From Duncaniella sp. (lineage in GTDB: Bacteria > Bacteroidota > Bacteroidia > Bacteroidales > Muribaculaceae), in contig JAMPEV010000002.1 of the NCBI GenBank assembly GCA_023664955.1, positions 108,509-172,508 of the forward strand: DNA of 64,000 nucleotides. Reading direction: 5' to 3'. Positions 36,785-45,700 of this stretch are shown in pieces. Every line of letters starts with the position of its first letter. Positions within the stretch are counted from its first letter, which is position 1. Below the pieces are notes generated by a model. That model saw only the letters and a program-made list of their open reading frames with translations. It was not told the DNA's origin and made no database searches. The translations under genes were made by a program, and so were the position numbers.

Positions 36785-37638
36785 GATTAAGATATTTATT
36801 CATCACATTAATAACATTAGGAATATTGACGTTGAGCTCCTGCGGCAGCGGCAAGCACACCGCAGGCAATCAGGGATACGAGAATATTAATCCCGACACC
36901 GTGCTCGATAAGAAGGAACTAAATGCCCTTTTTTCTTCACTGACAGCTCAGTATGGCAACTGGAAAGATGTCAAAGTGCCGGTGAAGGTAAGGCTGAAAA
37001 GCCCCACCTCATTCAACATTAGCGGCAATATGACCATGGTGAAGGATGAGTCAATCTCAATGTCGTTGCGATTCTTCGGAATGGAGGTAGCTTCCTTCAT
37101 GGTTACCACCGATTCTGTTTTTGCTCTCTACAAGATGGACAAAATCTACATGGCCGAGGATATTTCGAAGGTTCTCAATGATTTTCCGGCCGCGGTGGGT
37201 AATTTGCAAAGCCTGTTGATGGGACATGCGTTCCAGATTGGCGAATATGACCTGCAGCCCTCCCGATGCTCGCTTGCCGGAACCGGCAGGGAGTGGCTAA
37301 TCACACCCGGCGGAATGCCGGCGGGCATTAGTTATGAGTTTGCGGTCGCTCTGCCAAGTAACCGGGTACGCACAATGAGTGTCACAATTCCCGACCGCCG
37401 TCCCATTGTGGCATCCTATTCTGACTATCAGACTACCCCCTCCGGCACAGTGGCAGGAGTCACTGATATTGTCATTGAAACTGAGAAAGCCCCCCTCAAT
37501 ATGGAACTGGAGTTTAACTACGGCAAGGCCGAGTGGAACGCAGGTGATGTGAAGCGTTTCAACATTCCTCAAGGGTATCGTCGTGTCACCAAAACCGATA
37601 TCTTTAAAATGTTTAAATCAAAGACCGGAAATCATTAA
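36781..37638 (+). CDS. DUF4292 lipoprotein (LolA/LolB-like)
   Basis: A 285-residue lipoprotein; signal MRLRYLFITLITLGILTLSSC with Cys21. The mature part (VRLKSPTSFNISGNMTMVKDESISMSL) alternates beta strands as in the DUF4292 family, which structure predictions relate to the LolA/LolB lipoprotein carriers. Overlaps the TPR gene by four bases and is followed after 9 nt by the EnvC-like gene. A role in outer-membrane lipoprotein or lipid handling is plausible but not shown by the sequence. Confidence 0.8.
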   Translation: MRLRYLFITLITLGILTLSSCGSGKHTAGNQGYENINPDTVLDKKELNALFSSLTAQYGNWKDVKVPVKVRLKSPTSFNISGNMTMVKDESISMSLRFFGMEVASFMVTTDSVFALYKMDKIYMAEDISKVLNDFPAAVGNLQSLLMGHAFQIGEYDLQPSRCSLAGTGREWLITPGGMPAGISYEFAVALPSNRVRTMSVTIPDRRPIVASYSDYQTTPSGTVAGVTDIVIETEKAPLNMELEFNYGKAEWNAGDVKRFNIPQGYRRVTKTDIFKMFKSKTGNH

Positions 37639-37647
37639 GGGGTGGCT

Positions 37648-39063
37648 ATGCGGAGATTCAAGATGTCAAGATGGTGGATGAAGGCAATCGTTATGATGGT
37701 TGCGCTTCTTGTCGTCACGCCTGCAGCAGATGCTCAAACTCGTAGGGGAAAAGGGAAGGCAAAAACCGCACAAACAGACTCCAAAAAGAACACTAAGAAG
37801 GCCAAAGCCCGCAGCATGGAGTCTGTGAGACGAGAACAGACCTCCACTCAACGTCAGATTTCCGAAACAGCCTCTAAGATTAAGAGTAACGAAAAGAAAC
37901 TCAATAGCCAGCTCAACAAGCTTAATTCGCTAAATGCTGACATTGAGTCAAACACCAAAGTCGTGAGCAGCCTGCGTGCCGCAGTTGACTCATTAGGGAA
38001 TCAGATTGGTATCACCACCGATTCGATAAAGATATTGGAGAAGAATCTTGATAGTATGCGAACCGCTTACATCAAGGCTCTCAAGCAGATGCAACCTCAT
38101 GCCGGTGAGATGTCGATGGTAACATTCATCTTCTCATCCAAGAATTTCAGCGAGGCTTATCGCCGCATTCGTTATCTACAGCAATTCTCTGACTGGAGAA
38201 ACCGTAAAACAAGCGAAATCGAAAAGGCTATTGAGAATGTGGATGCCCACCGTCAGAAACTCACTTCATTAAAACAAAATCAGGATAACGCTTACCGCAA
38301 AGCCGAAGCAACCAACAAACTCCTTGCGAAGCAGCAGGATGAGTCAAAACAGCTTGTGGCAAGTCTGCGGAGCGCTGATGCCGAGTTACGAAAATCACTT
38401 AATGAGCAGAAGCGAAAAGCTGCAGCACTCGATAAGGAACTTGACCGCTTAATCGCCGCTGAGCAGGCAAGAATAGCACGCGAGGAAGCCGAACGCAAGA
38501 AGAAGGAAGCCACCGCTAACAAGAAATCAAGCGGCAGTAAATCAGATGGAAAAGCCACTACATCCCCTGAATCACCTTCGGCCAAGGATATAGCTTCGGC
38601 TAATGCTAAGACACAGACCGCGGCAGCAATTGGCGACGCAGCTTTAACCGGCTCATTTGCTGAAAACAAAGGTCGGCTGCTATTCCCCGTGGCCGGAAAT
38701 TACAAGATTGTCCGGAAATTCGGGCGACAGCCCCACCCCACCCTCAAACATGTGGAAACTGACAACTCAGGTATAGATATAGAAGTCGGAAAAGGCTCAA
38801 AAGCACGAGCCATATTCACAGGAAAAGTATCGGCAATATTCCGTCAGGATGGATTCAACACCATCGTGATGGTGCGCCATGGTAAATACATCTCAATCTA
38901 CGCGGGTCTTTCAGGCGTGAATGTGAAGCAGGGCGACTCGGTGAAAACCGGACAGACTCTCGGTTCCATCTATTCCGACCCGGAGGACTCCAACCGCACC
39001 ATCCTGCACTTCGAAATTCGTAATGAGCGGCAAAAACTCAATCCCACCCTGTGGGTAAAGTAG
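37648..39063 (+). CDS. EnvC-like murein hydrolase activator, degenerate LytM (M23) domain
   Basis: A 471-residue periplasmic protein from the ATG at 37648 (an upstream GTG adds two residues). A signal peptide ends near AADAQT, a long coiled coil spans ~45-270, an Ala/Ser/Lys-rich linker follows, and residues ~345-471 are a LytM/M23 fold. Compared with active M23 enzymes the zinc and catalytic His are replaced: NSGIDIEV lacks the first His, YAGLS stands for YAHLS, and ILHFEIR for HLHFEVR; only the Asp and one His remain. As in E. coli EnvC, such degenerate domains activate amidases at the septum instead of cutting peptidoglycan. Last gene of the dut cluster. Confidence 0.87.
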   Translation: MRRFKMSRWWMKAIVMMVALLVVTPAADAQTRRGKGKAKTAQTDSKKNTKKAKARSMESVRREQTSTQRQISETASKIKSNEKKLNSQLNKLNSLNADIESNTKVVSSLRAAVDSLGNQIGITTDSIKILEKNLDSMRTAYIKALKQMQPHAGEMSMVTFIFSSKNFSEAYRRIRYLQQFSDWRNRKTSEIEKAIENVDAHRQKLTSLKQNQDNAYRKAEATNKLLAKQQDESKQLVASLRSADAELRKSLNEQKRKAAALDKELDRLIAAEQARIAREEAERKKKEATANKKSSGSKSDGKATTSPESPSAKDIASANAKTQTAAAIGDAALTGSFAENKGRLLFPVAGNYKIVRKFGRQPHPTLKHVETDNSGIDIEVGKGSKARAIFTGKVSAIFRQDGFNTIVMVRHGKYISIYAGLSGVNVKQGDSVKTGQTLGSIYSDPEDSNRTILHFEIRNERQKLNPTLWVK

Positions 39064-39155
39064 TAAGATAACTATCATCCTACATGTGGATTAACGAGCC
39101 TCCAGGGTGAACATCCCCACGCTCGTCAACGTTTCAACTAAAAAAGACATTGTAA

Positions 39156-40880
39156 ATGAAGACATTTGAAGAAATTGGCGTCAGCGAACCCCTGCGCAAA
39201 GCAGTCGCTGATTTGGGATTCGAAGTCCCTATGCCTATTCAAGAAAGAGTGATTCCACGCCTACTTGGCGATGCTAATGATATAGTGGCACTTGCACAGA
39301 CCGGAACAGGCAAGACAGCGGCTTTCGGACTTCCGGTACTCCAGAGGATTGACCCTGAGGACAAACGCGCCCAGGCTCTTATCCTCGCCCCTACGCGCGA
39401 GCTTTGCCTGCAAATAGGTAGCGATCTTGCCGACTTTTCTGTCTATATTCCCGGTGTGAAAGTTCTCCCAGTGTATGGCGGGTCGAGTATCGAGAGTCAG
39501 ATTAGGTCTCTGCGCCAAGGTGTCCAGGTGATTGTTGCCACTCCCGGCCGACTCATCGACCTCATAAAACGAGGCGTAGTGAAACTCGACGATGTGCATA
39601 CCGTCGTGCTCGATGAAGCCGATGAAATGCTTAATATGGGATTCCTCGATTCGATTGAGGAAATCCTCTCCTACCTCCCCGCAGACCGAAAGATGCTCCT
39701 CTTCTCCGCCACTATGCCGGCCGACATCCTGAAGATTGCCAAGCGATACATGAAGGATTATGAGGAAATCGTCGTCGGCACTCGAAATGAGGGGGCTGAA
39801 AATGTGCGCCACATATATTATATGGTCAACGCTCGAGATAAATACCTCGCACTGAAACGTGTTGCCGATAACTCTCCAAACATCTATGCAATTATCTTCT
39901 GTCGCACCCGCCGCGAAACCCAGGAAGTAGCCGACAACCTCATCCGTGACGGATATAACGCCGAGGCTCTGCATGGCGACTTATCCCAGCAGCAACGCGA
40001 CATTGTGATGAAGAAATTCCGCGACCGTGTGGTGTCACTCCTCGTGGCCACAGATGTCGCAGCCCGCGGACTCGACGTGGACGACCTCACCCATGTGATT
40101 AACTACGGATTACCTGATGACACGGCAGTATATACCCACCGTTCCGGACGTACCGGACGTGCCGGCAAGTCAGGCGTTTCAATCGCAATAATCCACTCTC
40201 GCGAAAAAGGCAAACTCCGTGAAATCGAACGGATGATTGGGAAAAAGTTTGAGCATAAGGAAGTTCCGACACCCGAGCATATCATTGAAAAGCAACTTTA
40301 CAACTTGGCCGATCGCCTGGAACGTGTAAAAGTCAACGAGGAGGAAATCGCCCCCTATCTCCACGGAATCTCTCGAAAATTGGAATGGCTGTCGGAGGAA
40401 GACTTGCTAAAGAGAGTTATTTCTCTCGAGTTCAACCGGCTTCTCGAATATTATAAAGATGCCCCCAAAATCGACTTCATCGATGTCAAACCTGAACGCG
40501 ACCAAAAGGGAAAGAAGGGGGAAAAGCTCCATGACCGACCAAAAGATGACCGCGAAAAGGACCGCCGAACTGCCGAACGAGGTATGGAACGCATATATAT
40601 TAATGTGGGAAAACGCGATGGCTTCTTTGCAGGAAACCTTATTGATATGCTCAATAAGCTCACTACAGGCAAGCGAATTGACGTTGGACGTATCGACCTC
40701 CTGCCCGGATACTCCCTCTTTGACGTCAGAAAAGCCGACGCTCGAAAAGTGGTGGGTGCCCTAACGGGTGCTGACTTCTACGGCAAAAGAATCCATAGCG
40801 AAATCGCCGACCCCAATCGTGACTATTCTAAAATTGCCGACAAAAAAGGCAAAGCGAAGCTCAAGGGGAAGCAACGATAG
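39156..40880 (+). CDS. DEAD-box RNA helicase (DeaD/CsdA-like)
   Basis: A 574-residue ATP-dependent RNA helicase. Q motif region near 1-30, Walker A AQTGTGKT at 47-54, PTREL at 79-83, DEAD at 153-156, SAT at 184-186, then the second RecA domain with ARGLDV and HRSGRTGRAG. Residues ~435-480 are a charged linker (KGKKGEKLHDRPKDDREKDR), and ~485-555 (MERIYINVGKRDGFFAGNLIDML) match a DbpA-type RNA-binding domain, with a short basic tail. That layout fits the DeaD/CsdA group in ribosome assembly and cold adaptation. A single gene between the EnvC and DUF3256 genes. Confidence 0.92.
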   Translation: MKTFEEIGVSEPLRKAVADLGFEVPMPIQERVIPRLLGDANDIVALAQTGTGKTAAFGLPVLQRIDPEDKRAQALILAPTRELCLQIGSDLADFSVYIPGVKVLPVYGGSSIESQIRSLRQGVQVIVATPGRLIDLIKRGVVKLDDVHTVVLDEADEMLNMGFLDSIEEILSYLPADRKMLLFSATMPADILKIAKRYMKDYEEIVVGTRNEGAENVRHIYYMVNARDKYLALKRVADNSPNIYAIIFCRTRRETQEVADNLIRDGYNAEALHGDLSQQQRDIVMKKFRDRVVSLLVATDVAARGLDVDDLTHVINYGLPDDTAVYTHRSGRTGRAGKSGVSIAIIHSREKGKLREIERMIGKKFEHKEVPTPEHIIEKQLYNLADRLERVKVNEEEIAPYLHGISRKLEWLSEEDLLKRVISLEFNRLLEYYKDAPKIDFIDVKPERDQKGKKGEKLHDRPKDDREKDRRTAERGMERIYINVGKRDGFFAGNLIDMLNKLTTGKRIDVGRIDLLPGYSLFDVRKADARKVVGALTGADFYGKRIHSEIADPNRDYSKIADKKGKAKLKGKQR

Positions 40881-40915
40881 ATAATATATTTACTCACCTC
40901 TATTATAGAATTAAG

Positions 40916-41557
40916 ATGAAAAAATTAGCGTTACTATTAGTGACACTTATGGCGGCTATGGGTTGCTATGCCCAAGTGACAACCGAAGTCAGCGAAGCTT
41001 TTTCCAACGCCCCCAACTCCGTGTTCCCCCTCCTTGACATGAACACCCGCCTCGACATGATCGACTACTTCAAGAACGGCATGACTACCCCGTCGCAAAA
41101 TGCCTTAGAAGGGAAATCACAAATCACTGAGATGACCGCCGACTATATGGATGTCAAAATGACCGACTCCTCTACCGCCCAGCTCATCGTTCTCCCTGCA
41201 GGCAAGCAGGAGTATGTAGCTCTGATAAACACTGTTGCCGCCCCCGGTCTCGACTCAAATATGAAGGTTTTCCTCCTTAATAATGGCGAATGGGGAGAAG
41301 CACAACTGACTGTCTTTGCCAAACCGGGCTGGAAAGAGTGGCTCACCGACGGTGGTCAGTCCCACCGCGACCAAGTGGAGATGAAAGTGCCCTTTATGCT
41401 CGTGTCATATAAATATGACCCGGCAAGCAAACAGCTTGTCCTCACTAACAACCTGTCAAAATTCCTCGATAAAGATCTCTACGAGGATATCGCCATGTAT
41501 CTCCGCCCGCAACTCGTGTACACTTGGAACGGCTCCAAATTCGCCATGAAAAAATAA
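40916..41557 (+). CDS. DUF3256 family secreted protein
   Basis: A 213-residue protein with a signal peptide (MKKLALLLVTLMAAMGCYAQ; the Cys before YAQ is not followed like a lipobox). The mature start, with AFSNAPNSVFPLLDMNTRLDMIDYF, is the hallmark of DUF3256, a family of Bacteroidales periplasmic or outer-membrane proteins of unknown function. Contains a central beta-rich part and a conserved C-terminal MYLRPQLVYTWNGSKF. It follows the helicase by 35 nt and may be co-transcribed, although their functions seem unrelated. Confidence 0.8.
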   Translation: MKKLALLLVTLMAAMGCYAQVTTEVSEAFSNAPNSVFPLLDMNTRLDMIDYFKNGMTTPSQNALEGKSQITEMTADYMDVKMTDSSTAQLIVLPAGKQEYVALINTVAAPGLDSNMKVFLLNNGEWGEAQLTVFAKPGWKEWLTDGGQSHRDQVEMKVPFMLVSYKYDPASKQLVLTNNLSKFLDKDLYEDIAMYLRPQLVYTWNGSKFAMKK

Positions 41558-41679
41558 AATCAGCCTGACTCATGAGACCCTACCGGACGAAGTTACATCG
41601 TCAATATAGAAAAACAGTGGAGATTTTCCACTGATTTACCATAATGAAAAGCGTCTGATTGCAAAATTTTTGGTAATAT

Positions 41680-41710
41680 TTTGAAATCTAAAAGTTTTTC
41701 TCTACCTTTG
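41680..41710 (+). promoter_or_regulatory. Promoter of yceD-rpmF-fabH
   Basis: TTTG at 41680-41683, 19-nt spacer, TACCTTTG at 41703-41710, ~25 nt before the GTG start at 41736. The preceding 41558-41679 has no gene. Confidence 0.8.
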
Positions 41711-41735
41711 CACAGTTTTTTCAACCAATATTGTT

Positions 41736-42338
41736 GTGGGAAAATTTTCAGAATTTCGTCTTCCATTGAAAACTATCCCCGAAGGAACTCAACAGTTTGA
41801 GTATCATCTCGGGAAGCAGTTTTTCGTCAATATGGAAAGCGCCGACATACATGACGCGGACCTTACGGTTAAGTTGGCCGTGACACATAAGCATGATATC
41901 TATAATCTTGCCTTCCATGTGTCAGGTACTGTTACGTTGATTTGCGACCGCTGTCTGGACGACCTAATCCAGCCGATTGACGCAACTTACGACATAGCAG
42001 TGAAATTTGGCGCTGACTATTCGGAGACCGACGAGCTACTTATAATCCCCGAAAGTGAGAATTACCTAAACGTCTCTTACATGATTTACGACACCGCATC
42101 TCTCGCCGTGCCGGTAAAGCATGTTCATCCACTTGGAAAGTGCAACCGCGCCATGAGCGCATTGCTGCGCAAGCACCGCGCCACCAAGGTGGACGACGAG
42201 GATGCCGAACTCGCCGACCAGCTCATCGATGAGATGGAAACGATGGACTCGTCACCTGAACCGGATGACACCCCTTCCACCGACCCGCGTTGGGACGGTC
42301 TCAAGAAGCTCTCATCTCAGGCTGACAATGAAGAATAA
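41736..42338 (+). CDS. YceD/DUF177 family protein
   Basis: A 200-residue protein of the DUF177 family encoded before rpmF in most bacteria. It starts at GTG; no better ATG is in frame near the promoter. The pair CDRCLDDL in the centre (a CxxC with LDD) is the family hallmark and the C-terminus is acidic with DPRWDGLKKL, the conserved end seen across phyla. E. coli YceD and plant homologues are linked to 23S rRNA accumulation. Operon position before rpmF and fabH supports the call. Confidence 0.88.
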   Translation: MGKFSEFRLPLKTIPEGTQQFEYHLGKQFFVNMESADIHDADLTVKLAVTHKHDIYNLAFHVSGTVTLICDRCLDDLIQPIDATYDIAVKFGADYSETDELLIIPESENYLNVSYMIYDTASLAVPVKHVHPLGKCNRAMSALLRKHRATKVDDEDAELADQLIDEMETMDSSPEPDDTPSTDPRWDGLKKLSSQADNEE

Positions 42339-42405
42339 CCACACGCACAGCCAATTAACGAATAAATTACATTTCTTCAAGAAAACAAAATAATACAATA
42401 AAGTC

Positions 42406-42591
42406 ATGGCACATCCTAAACGAAAACAATCAAAGACTCGTACAGCGAAGCGTCGTACTCACGATAAGGCTGTAGTTCCCACATTGGCACTTTGCCCGAA
42501 CTGTGGTTCATGGCACCTCTATCACACCGTGTGTGGAGAATGTGGATACTACCGCGGACGTATCGCAATCGAAAAGACTGCCGCAGTTTAA
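42406..42591 (+). CDS. rpmF: 50S ribosomal protein L32
   Basis: A 61-residue L32. The basic N-terminus MAHPKRKQSKTRTAKRR is typical, and a zinc ribbon of the C+ type is present (CPNCGSWH and CGECGYY). Fully zinc-binding, so this is the zinc-replete version; no Cys-less paralogue is in the window. Lies between yceD (67 nt) and fabH (96 nt). Confidence 0.96.
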   Translation: MAHPKRKQSKTRTAKRRTHDKAVVPTLALCPNCGSWHLYHTVCGECGYYRGRIAIEKTAAV

Positions 42592-42687
42592 TTGCTTAGC
42601 TGTCGCAGTTCCTGAAAAAAATCTCGCGCAGCTCTGACCGGGTCTGCGTGTGATTTTTTATGTACCCGGTCGTTAAAAAGGTAATTT

Positions 42688-43668
42688 ATGCTAAATGCTC
42701 GAATTTCGGGACTCGCATCGTATGCGCCCGATGATATACTTGACAACGAAATGCTGTCAAAGATGGTGGACACTAACGATGAGTGGATCACTACGCGTGT
42801 TGGCATCAAGGAACGTCATATTCTCCGTGACCCGTCAAAAGGCTCTTCCTTCCTTGGCATTAAGGCCGTGGAACGCCTTCTGGAGTCTACCGGCACTAAG
42901 CCGGAGGAAGTCGACCTGCTGATTTGCGCCACCTCGAATCCCGACTATCGTTTCCCTTCCACCGGTTCAATCATTGCCCATAACGTCGGCCTTACTAATG
43001 CCTATTCCTATGACATTCAAGCCGCTTGTGCAGGCTTCCTCGTGGCTCTTCAGGATGGAGCGGCTTACATTAAGGCCGGCCTTCGCAAGAAAGTAGTGGT
43101 CGTCGCGGCTGAGAAAATGTCGTCAATGACCAACTACACTGACCGCGCCACTTGTCCGCTGTTCGGTGACGGTGCCGGCGCCATGTTGCTCGAACCCACT
43201 GAGGAGAATGTCGGTATTCTCGATGGCGTGTTCCACATAGACGGCAATGGCCTTGAGCATCTTTGGATGCCCGCCGGCGGTTCTGCACTGCCCGCTTCTC
43301 ATGAGACCGTGGACAAACAGCTCCATTATGTGATACAGGACGGTCGCAATGTTTACAAGAATGCCGTTACCGACATGCTTGAGTCATCACTCGAAGTGAT
43401 GAAGCGCAACGATCTCACCATCGAGGAAGTTGACTGGTTCATACCTCACCAGGCTAATCTACGCATCATCGAAGCTGTGGGCTCCCGTCTTGGCATCGAT
43501 AACGAAAAGGTGCTTGTCAACATAGAGAAATATGGCAACACTTCAGCCGCTTCAATTCCTCTTTGTCTTGATGAATACAAGTCACGCCTGAAGAAGGGCG
43601 ACAAGGTGATTCTCACGGCCTTCGGAGCCGGTTTCACTTGGGGTGCTCTCTACATCATCTGGGGATAA
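42688..43668 (+). CDS. fabH: 3-oxoacyl-ACP synthase III
   Basis: A 326-residue KASIII that condenses acetyl-CoA (or branched acyl-CoA primers) with malonyl-ACP to start fatty-acid synthesis. The catalytic triad is visible: Cys114 in QAACAGFL, His254 in FIPHQANLRI and Asn284 in KYGNTSAASI. Length is standard. plsX, common between rpmF and fabH in other phyla, is absent here. A direct GC-rich repeat and then a strong terminator (43904-43933) follow, so era is transcribed separately or by read-through. Confidence 0.95.
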   Translation: MLNARISGLASYAPDDILDNEMLSKMVDTNDEWITTRVGIKERHILRDPSKGSSFLGIKAVERLLESTGTKPEEVDLLICATSNPDYRFPSTGSIIAHNVGLTNAYSYDIQAACAGFLVALQDGAAYIKAGLRKKVVVVAAEKMSSMTNYTDRATCPLFGDGAGAMLLEPTEENVGILDGVFHIDGNGLEHLWMPAGGSALPASHETVDKQLHYVIQDGRNVYKNAVTDMLESSLEVMKRNDLTIEEVDWFIPHQANLRIIEAVGSRLGIDNEKVLVNIEKYGNTSAASIPLCLDEYKSRLKKGDKVILTAFGAGFTWGALYIIWG

Positions 43669-43705
43669 TACTCCCACCTTTATTTGCAAAGCAGTTACCC
43701 CCATT

Positions 43706-43750
43706 CCGGCATAGGCCCCGGAGCTACCCCCTGCCGGCATAGGCCCGGAG
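43706..43750. repeat. Direct repeat in the fabH-era gap
   Basis: The 302-bp gap 43669-43970 holds CCGGCATAGGCCCCGGAG (43706-43723) and again CCGGCATAGGCCCGGAG (43734-43750), 28 bp apart with one base dropped, inside a GC-rich patch unlike the AT-rich gaps elsewhere. The rest of the gap shows no ORF, only the terminator at 43904-43933. Confidence 0.6.
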
Positions 43751-43903
43751 GAGACGGGAGTTTAGTTACACCCCTTGGTGAACAGCGCAACCCGGGGATG
43801 ACATCCACCCACACTCCTGAGCCGCGGAGCGGAGATGTAGTGGTATTCCAATTTAGCTGCATTGTATTCTTGGTTCATTCTCAACCGAATGACTAAAAAA
43901 CAT

Positions 43904-43936
43904 AAAAATAGCATCTTTTTGGATGCTATTTTTGTT
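43904..43936 (+). terminator. Strong terminator after fabH
   Basis: AAAAATAGCATC (43904-43915) pairs with GATGCTATTTTT (43922-43933), 12 bp, 6-nt loop, T-tract included and continued by GTTTT. It works in both orientations and lies 35 nt before era. Confidence 0.88.
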
Positions 43937-43970
43937 TTAATATCATAGAACAATAAATATATTATCATCA

Positions 43971-44855
43971 ATGGAACATAAAGCAGGATTTGTCAATATA
44001 GTAGGCAACCCAAACGTGGGCAAGTCAACCCTGATGAACGACCTCGTCGGGGAGCGTATCAGTATTATAACCTCAAAAGCCCAGACCACTCGTCATCGCA
44101 TCATGGGCATCGTGAACACGCCCGAGTATCAGATTGTATTCTCCGACACACCCGGCGTTTTGTCACCGAAATACAAACTCCAAGAAAGCATGTTGAGCTT
44201 CAGCGAAGGCGCTCTTGTGGATGCCGATGTGTTGATATATGTAACAGACGTGGTGGAGGAGCCGTCGAAGAATGCTGAATTCCTCGCCAAGGTAGCAAAG
44301 GAAACTATCCCTGTGCTCCTCGTTATTAACAAAATTGACCTTGTAAAAGAGCAAAGCGAACTCGAGGCCCTGACCGACAAGTGGCGCGAGATGCTTCCTA
44401 ATGCAGAGATTTTTCCCATTTCTGCAATGGAACGGTTCAACGTCGACAATCTCTTTAACCGCATCGTGGAGCTGCTTCCCGTATCCGCACCATATTTCGG
44501 CAAAGATGCTCTGACCGATAAACCAGCACGATTCTTCGTGACCGAGATTATCCGTGAGAAGATTCTGCTGCAATACGACAAAGAAATACCCTACTCCGTA
44601 GAGGTAATCGTGGAGAAATTTGAGGAAAAGGAAACTGCAATCCACATCATGGCAGTAATTTACGTGGAGCGTGACAGCCAGAAGGGCATTATTATCGGTC
44701 ATGCCGGAAGCAAAATCAAAAAAGTGGGCATGGAAGCGCGAAAAGACATTGAGAAATTTTTCGGAAAGAACGTATATCTTGAACTCTTTGTAAAAGTAGA
44801 ACCCAATTGGCGCAACCGGGAAAATAAACTACGCTCATTCGGCTATCTCGAGTAA
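43971..44855 (+). CDS. era: GTPase Era
   Basis: A 294-residue GTPase needed for 30S maturation. G1 GNPNVGKST at 12-20, G3 DTPG at 59-62, G4 NKID at 120-123, and the C-terminal KH domain (~205-294) with IIGHAGSKIKKVGMEARKDIE. It binds 16S rRNA near the 3' end. Usually followed by der in this phylum; here a perfect terminator hairpin (44877-44906) ends the unit and an unrelated lipoprotein gene follows. Confidence 0.96.
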   Translation: MEHKAGFVNIVGNPNVGKSTLMNDLVGERISIITSKAQTTRHRIMGIVNTPEYQIVFSDTPGVLSPKYKLQESMLSFSEGALVDADVLIYVTDVVEEPSKNAEFLAKVAKETIPVLLVINKIDLVKEQSELEALTDKWREMLPNAEIFPISAMERFNVDNLFNRIVELLPVSAPYFGKDALTDKPARFFVTEIIREKILLQYDKEIPYSVEVIVEKFEEKETAIHIMAVIYVERDSQKGIIIGHAGSKIKKVGMEARKDIEKFFGKNVYLELFVKVEPNWRNRENKLRSFGYLE

Positions 44856-44876
44856 TCGTTTCACAAAAAATTATAT

Positions 44877-44906
44877 GAATCCTCCACCCCACAGGCTGGA
44901 GGATTC
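44877..44906 (+). terminator. Terminator after era
   Basis: Perfect 10-bp stem GAATCCTCCA (44877-44886) / TGGAGGATTC (44897-44906), 10-nt loop, followed by TGTTTATAT. Confidence 0.75.
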
Positions 44907-45038
44907 TGTTTATATCCATCCCCACAATGTCACCTGCGACATATTTGGACATTGGAATAACAACTGTCACTACATTTTCTATTAATTTTTTTCATCTTAC
45001 CATGCATTCTTTTAAACGTTTTGTACTCTATTATATAG

Positions 45039-45413
45039 ATGATCTATGTACATGACAATCTAATACAACTTATTTTGTCATGCATGTTCATGGGCATGAT
45101 GACATTATTCACTTCTTGTACAGAGGAAGAAATAAATAACTTTAACAGTCTTAATGTGTTGGACGAGCCAAAAGTTAGTGCTGAAATGGCTCAAAGATTG
45201 GCTGCCGGAGAGCATTTTGCAACATACGAACATATAGGATTGCGTATCTTCCATTGGAATGGGGGAAAATCAGAATATATCGAGTTAGATGAGAATGATT
45301 TTCTACCATATTACCCTCATAGGAATAAAATTATCATTAATGGGAATGAATTATATGTCTCACAAGGAATATATTCTGGTTCATTATTATTGATAGAGAG
45401 GGGATCGATATGA
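45039..45413 (+). CDS. Small hypothetical lipoprotein
   Basis: A 124-residue protein I do not recognise. The N-terminus holds a hydrophobic stretch (LIQLILSCMFMGMMTLFTSC) ending in lipobox LFTSC with the likely lipidated Cys at residue 27; another Met at residue 16 could be the start. The mature part, EEEINNFNSLNVLDEPKVS and on, is acidic and ends with short beta-like segments (KIIINGNELYVSQGIYSGSLLLIERG). AT-rich relative to neighbours, no family relative in the window, no promoter box seen. Possibly strain-specific. Confidence 0.55.
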   Translation: MIYVHDNLIQLILSCMFMGMMTLFTSCTEEEINNFNSLNVLDEPKVSAEMAQRLAAGEHFATYEHIGLRIFHWNGGKSEYIELDENDFLPYYPHRNKIIINGNELYVSQGIYSGSLLLIERGSI

Positions 45414-45486
45414 CAAACTTTACAGGGATCATAAATACGGGCCGGCATAACCAATTGATATAATTATCAATGAAATATGAAATGAT

Positions 45487-45536
45487 ATTAAACAGCAACT
45501 GTGAAGTCATTAAAAGCTTCACAGTTGCTGTTTAAT
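45487..45536. terminator. Long perfect hairpin, bidirectional terminator
   Basis: ATTAAACAGCAACTGTGAAG (45487-45506) and its exact complement at 45517-45536, 20-bp stem, 10-nt loop. It is placed 30 nt past the micropeptide gene on minus and 74 nt past the lipoprotein on plus, and would end transcripts from both sides. Confidence 0.8.
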
Positions 45537-45565
45537 CCATCGCTCTCTGAGTCGCCTGATTACTC

Positions 45566-45658
45566 CTACATCTTCACAAAGGCGAGTATGCAAAGGATTC
45601 CCACCATAACGAGTCCCGCCAAGAACTCCACTATCACCATGTATGTCGATTTTTTCAT
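45566..45658 (-). CDS. 30-residue single-helix membrane peptide
   Basis: A short frame of 30 codons plus stop, ATG at 45658 and TAG at 45566-45568, 42 nt downstream of the GntR gene on the same strand and 30 nt before a strong terminator. The peptide starts MKKSTYMVIVEFLAGLVMV and ends LAFVKM: two Lys, then one hydrophobic stretch of ~22 residues, then a Lys-Met end. That is exactly what a small membrane-inserted regulator of a transporter looks like. Coding status is inferred from position, start, charge pattern and terminator spacing; homologues cannot be checked here. Confidence 0.5.
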   Translation of the reverse strand: MKKSTYMVIVEFLAGLVMVGILCILAFVKM

Positions 45659-45700
45659 AATTCCAATCTGTTAATTGATTCTTAACTGATTCATTAAAAC

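Noticed and set aside
39261..39974. 237-codon minus-strand frame inside the helicase gene
   Set aside because: Complete overlap with conserved DEAD-box motifs on plus; no motif of its own.
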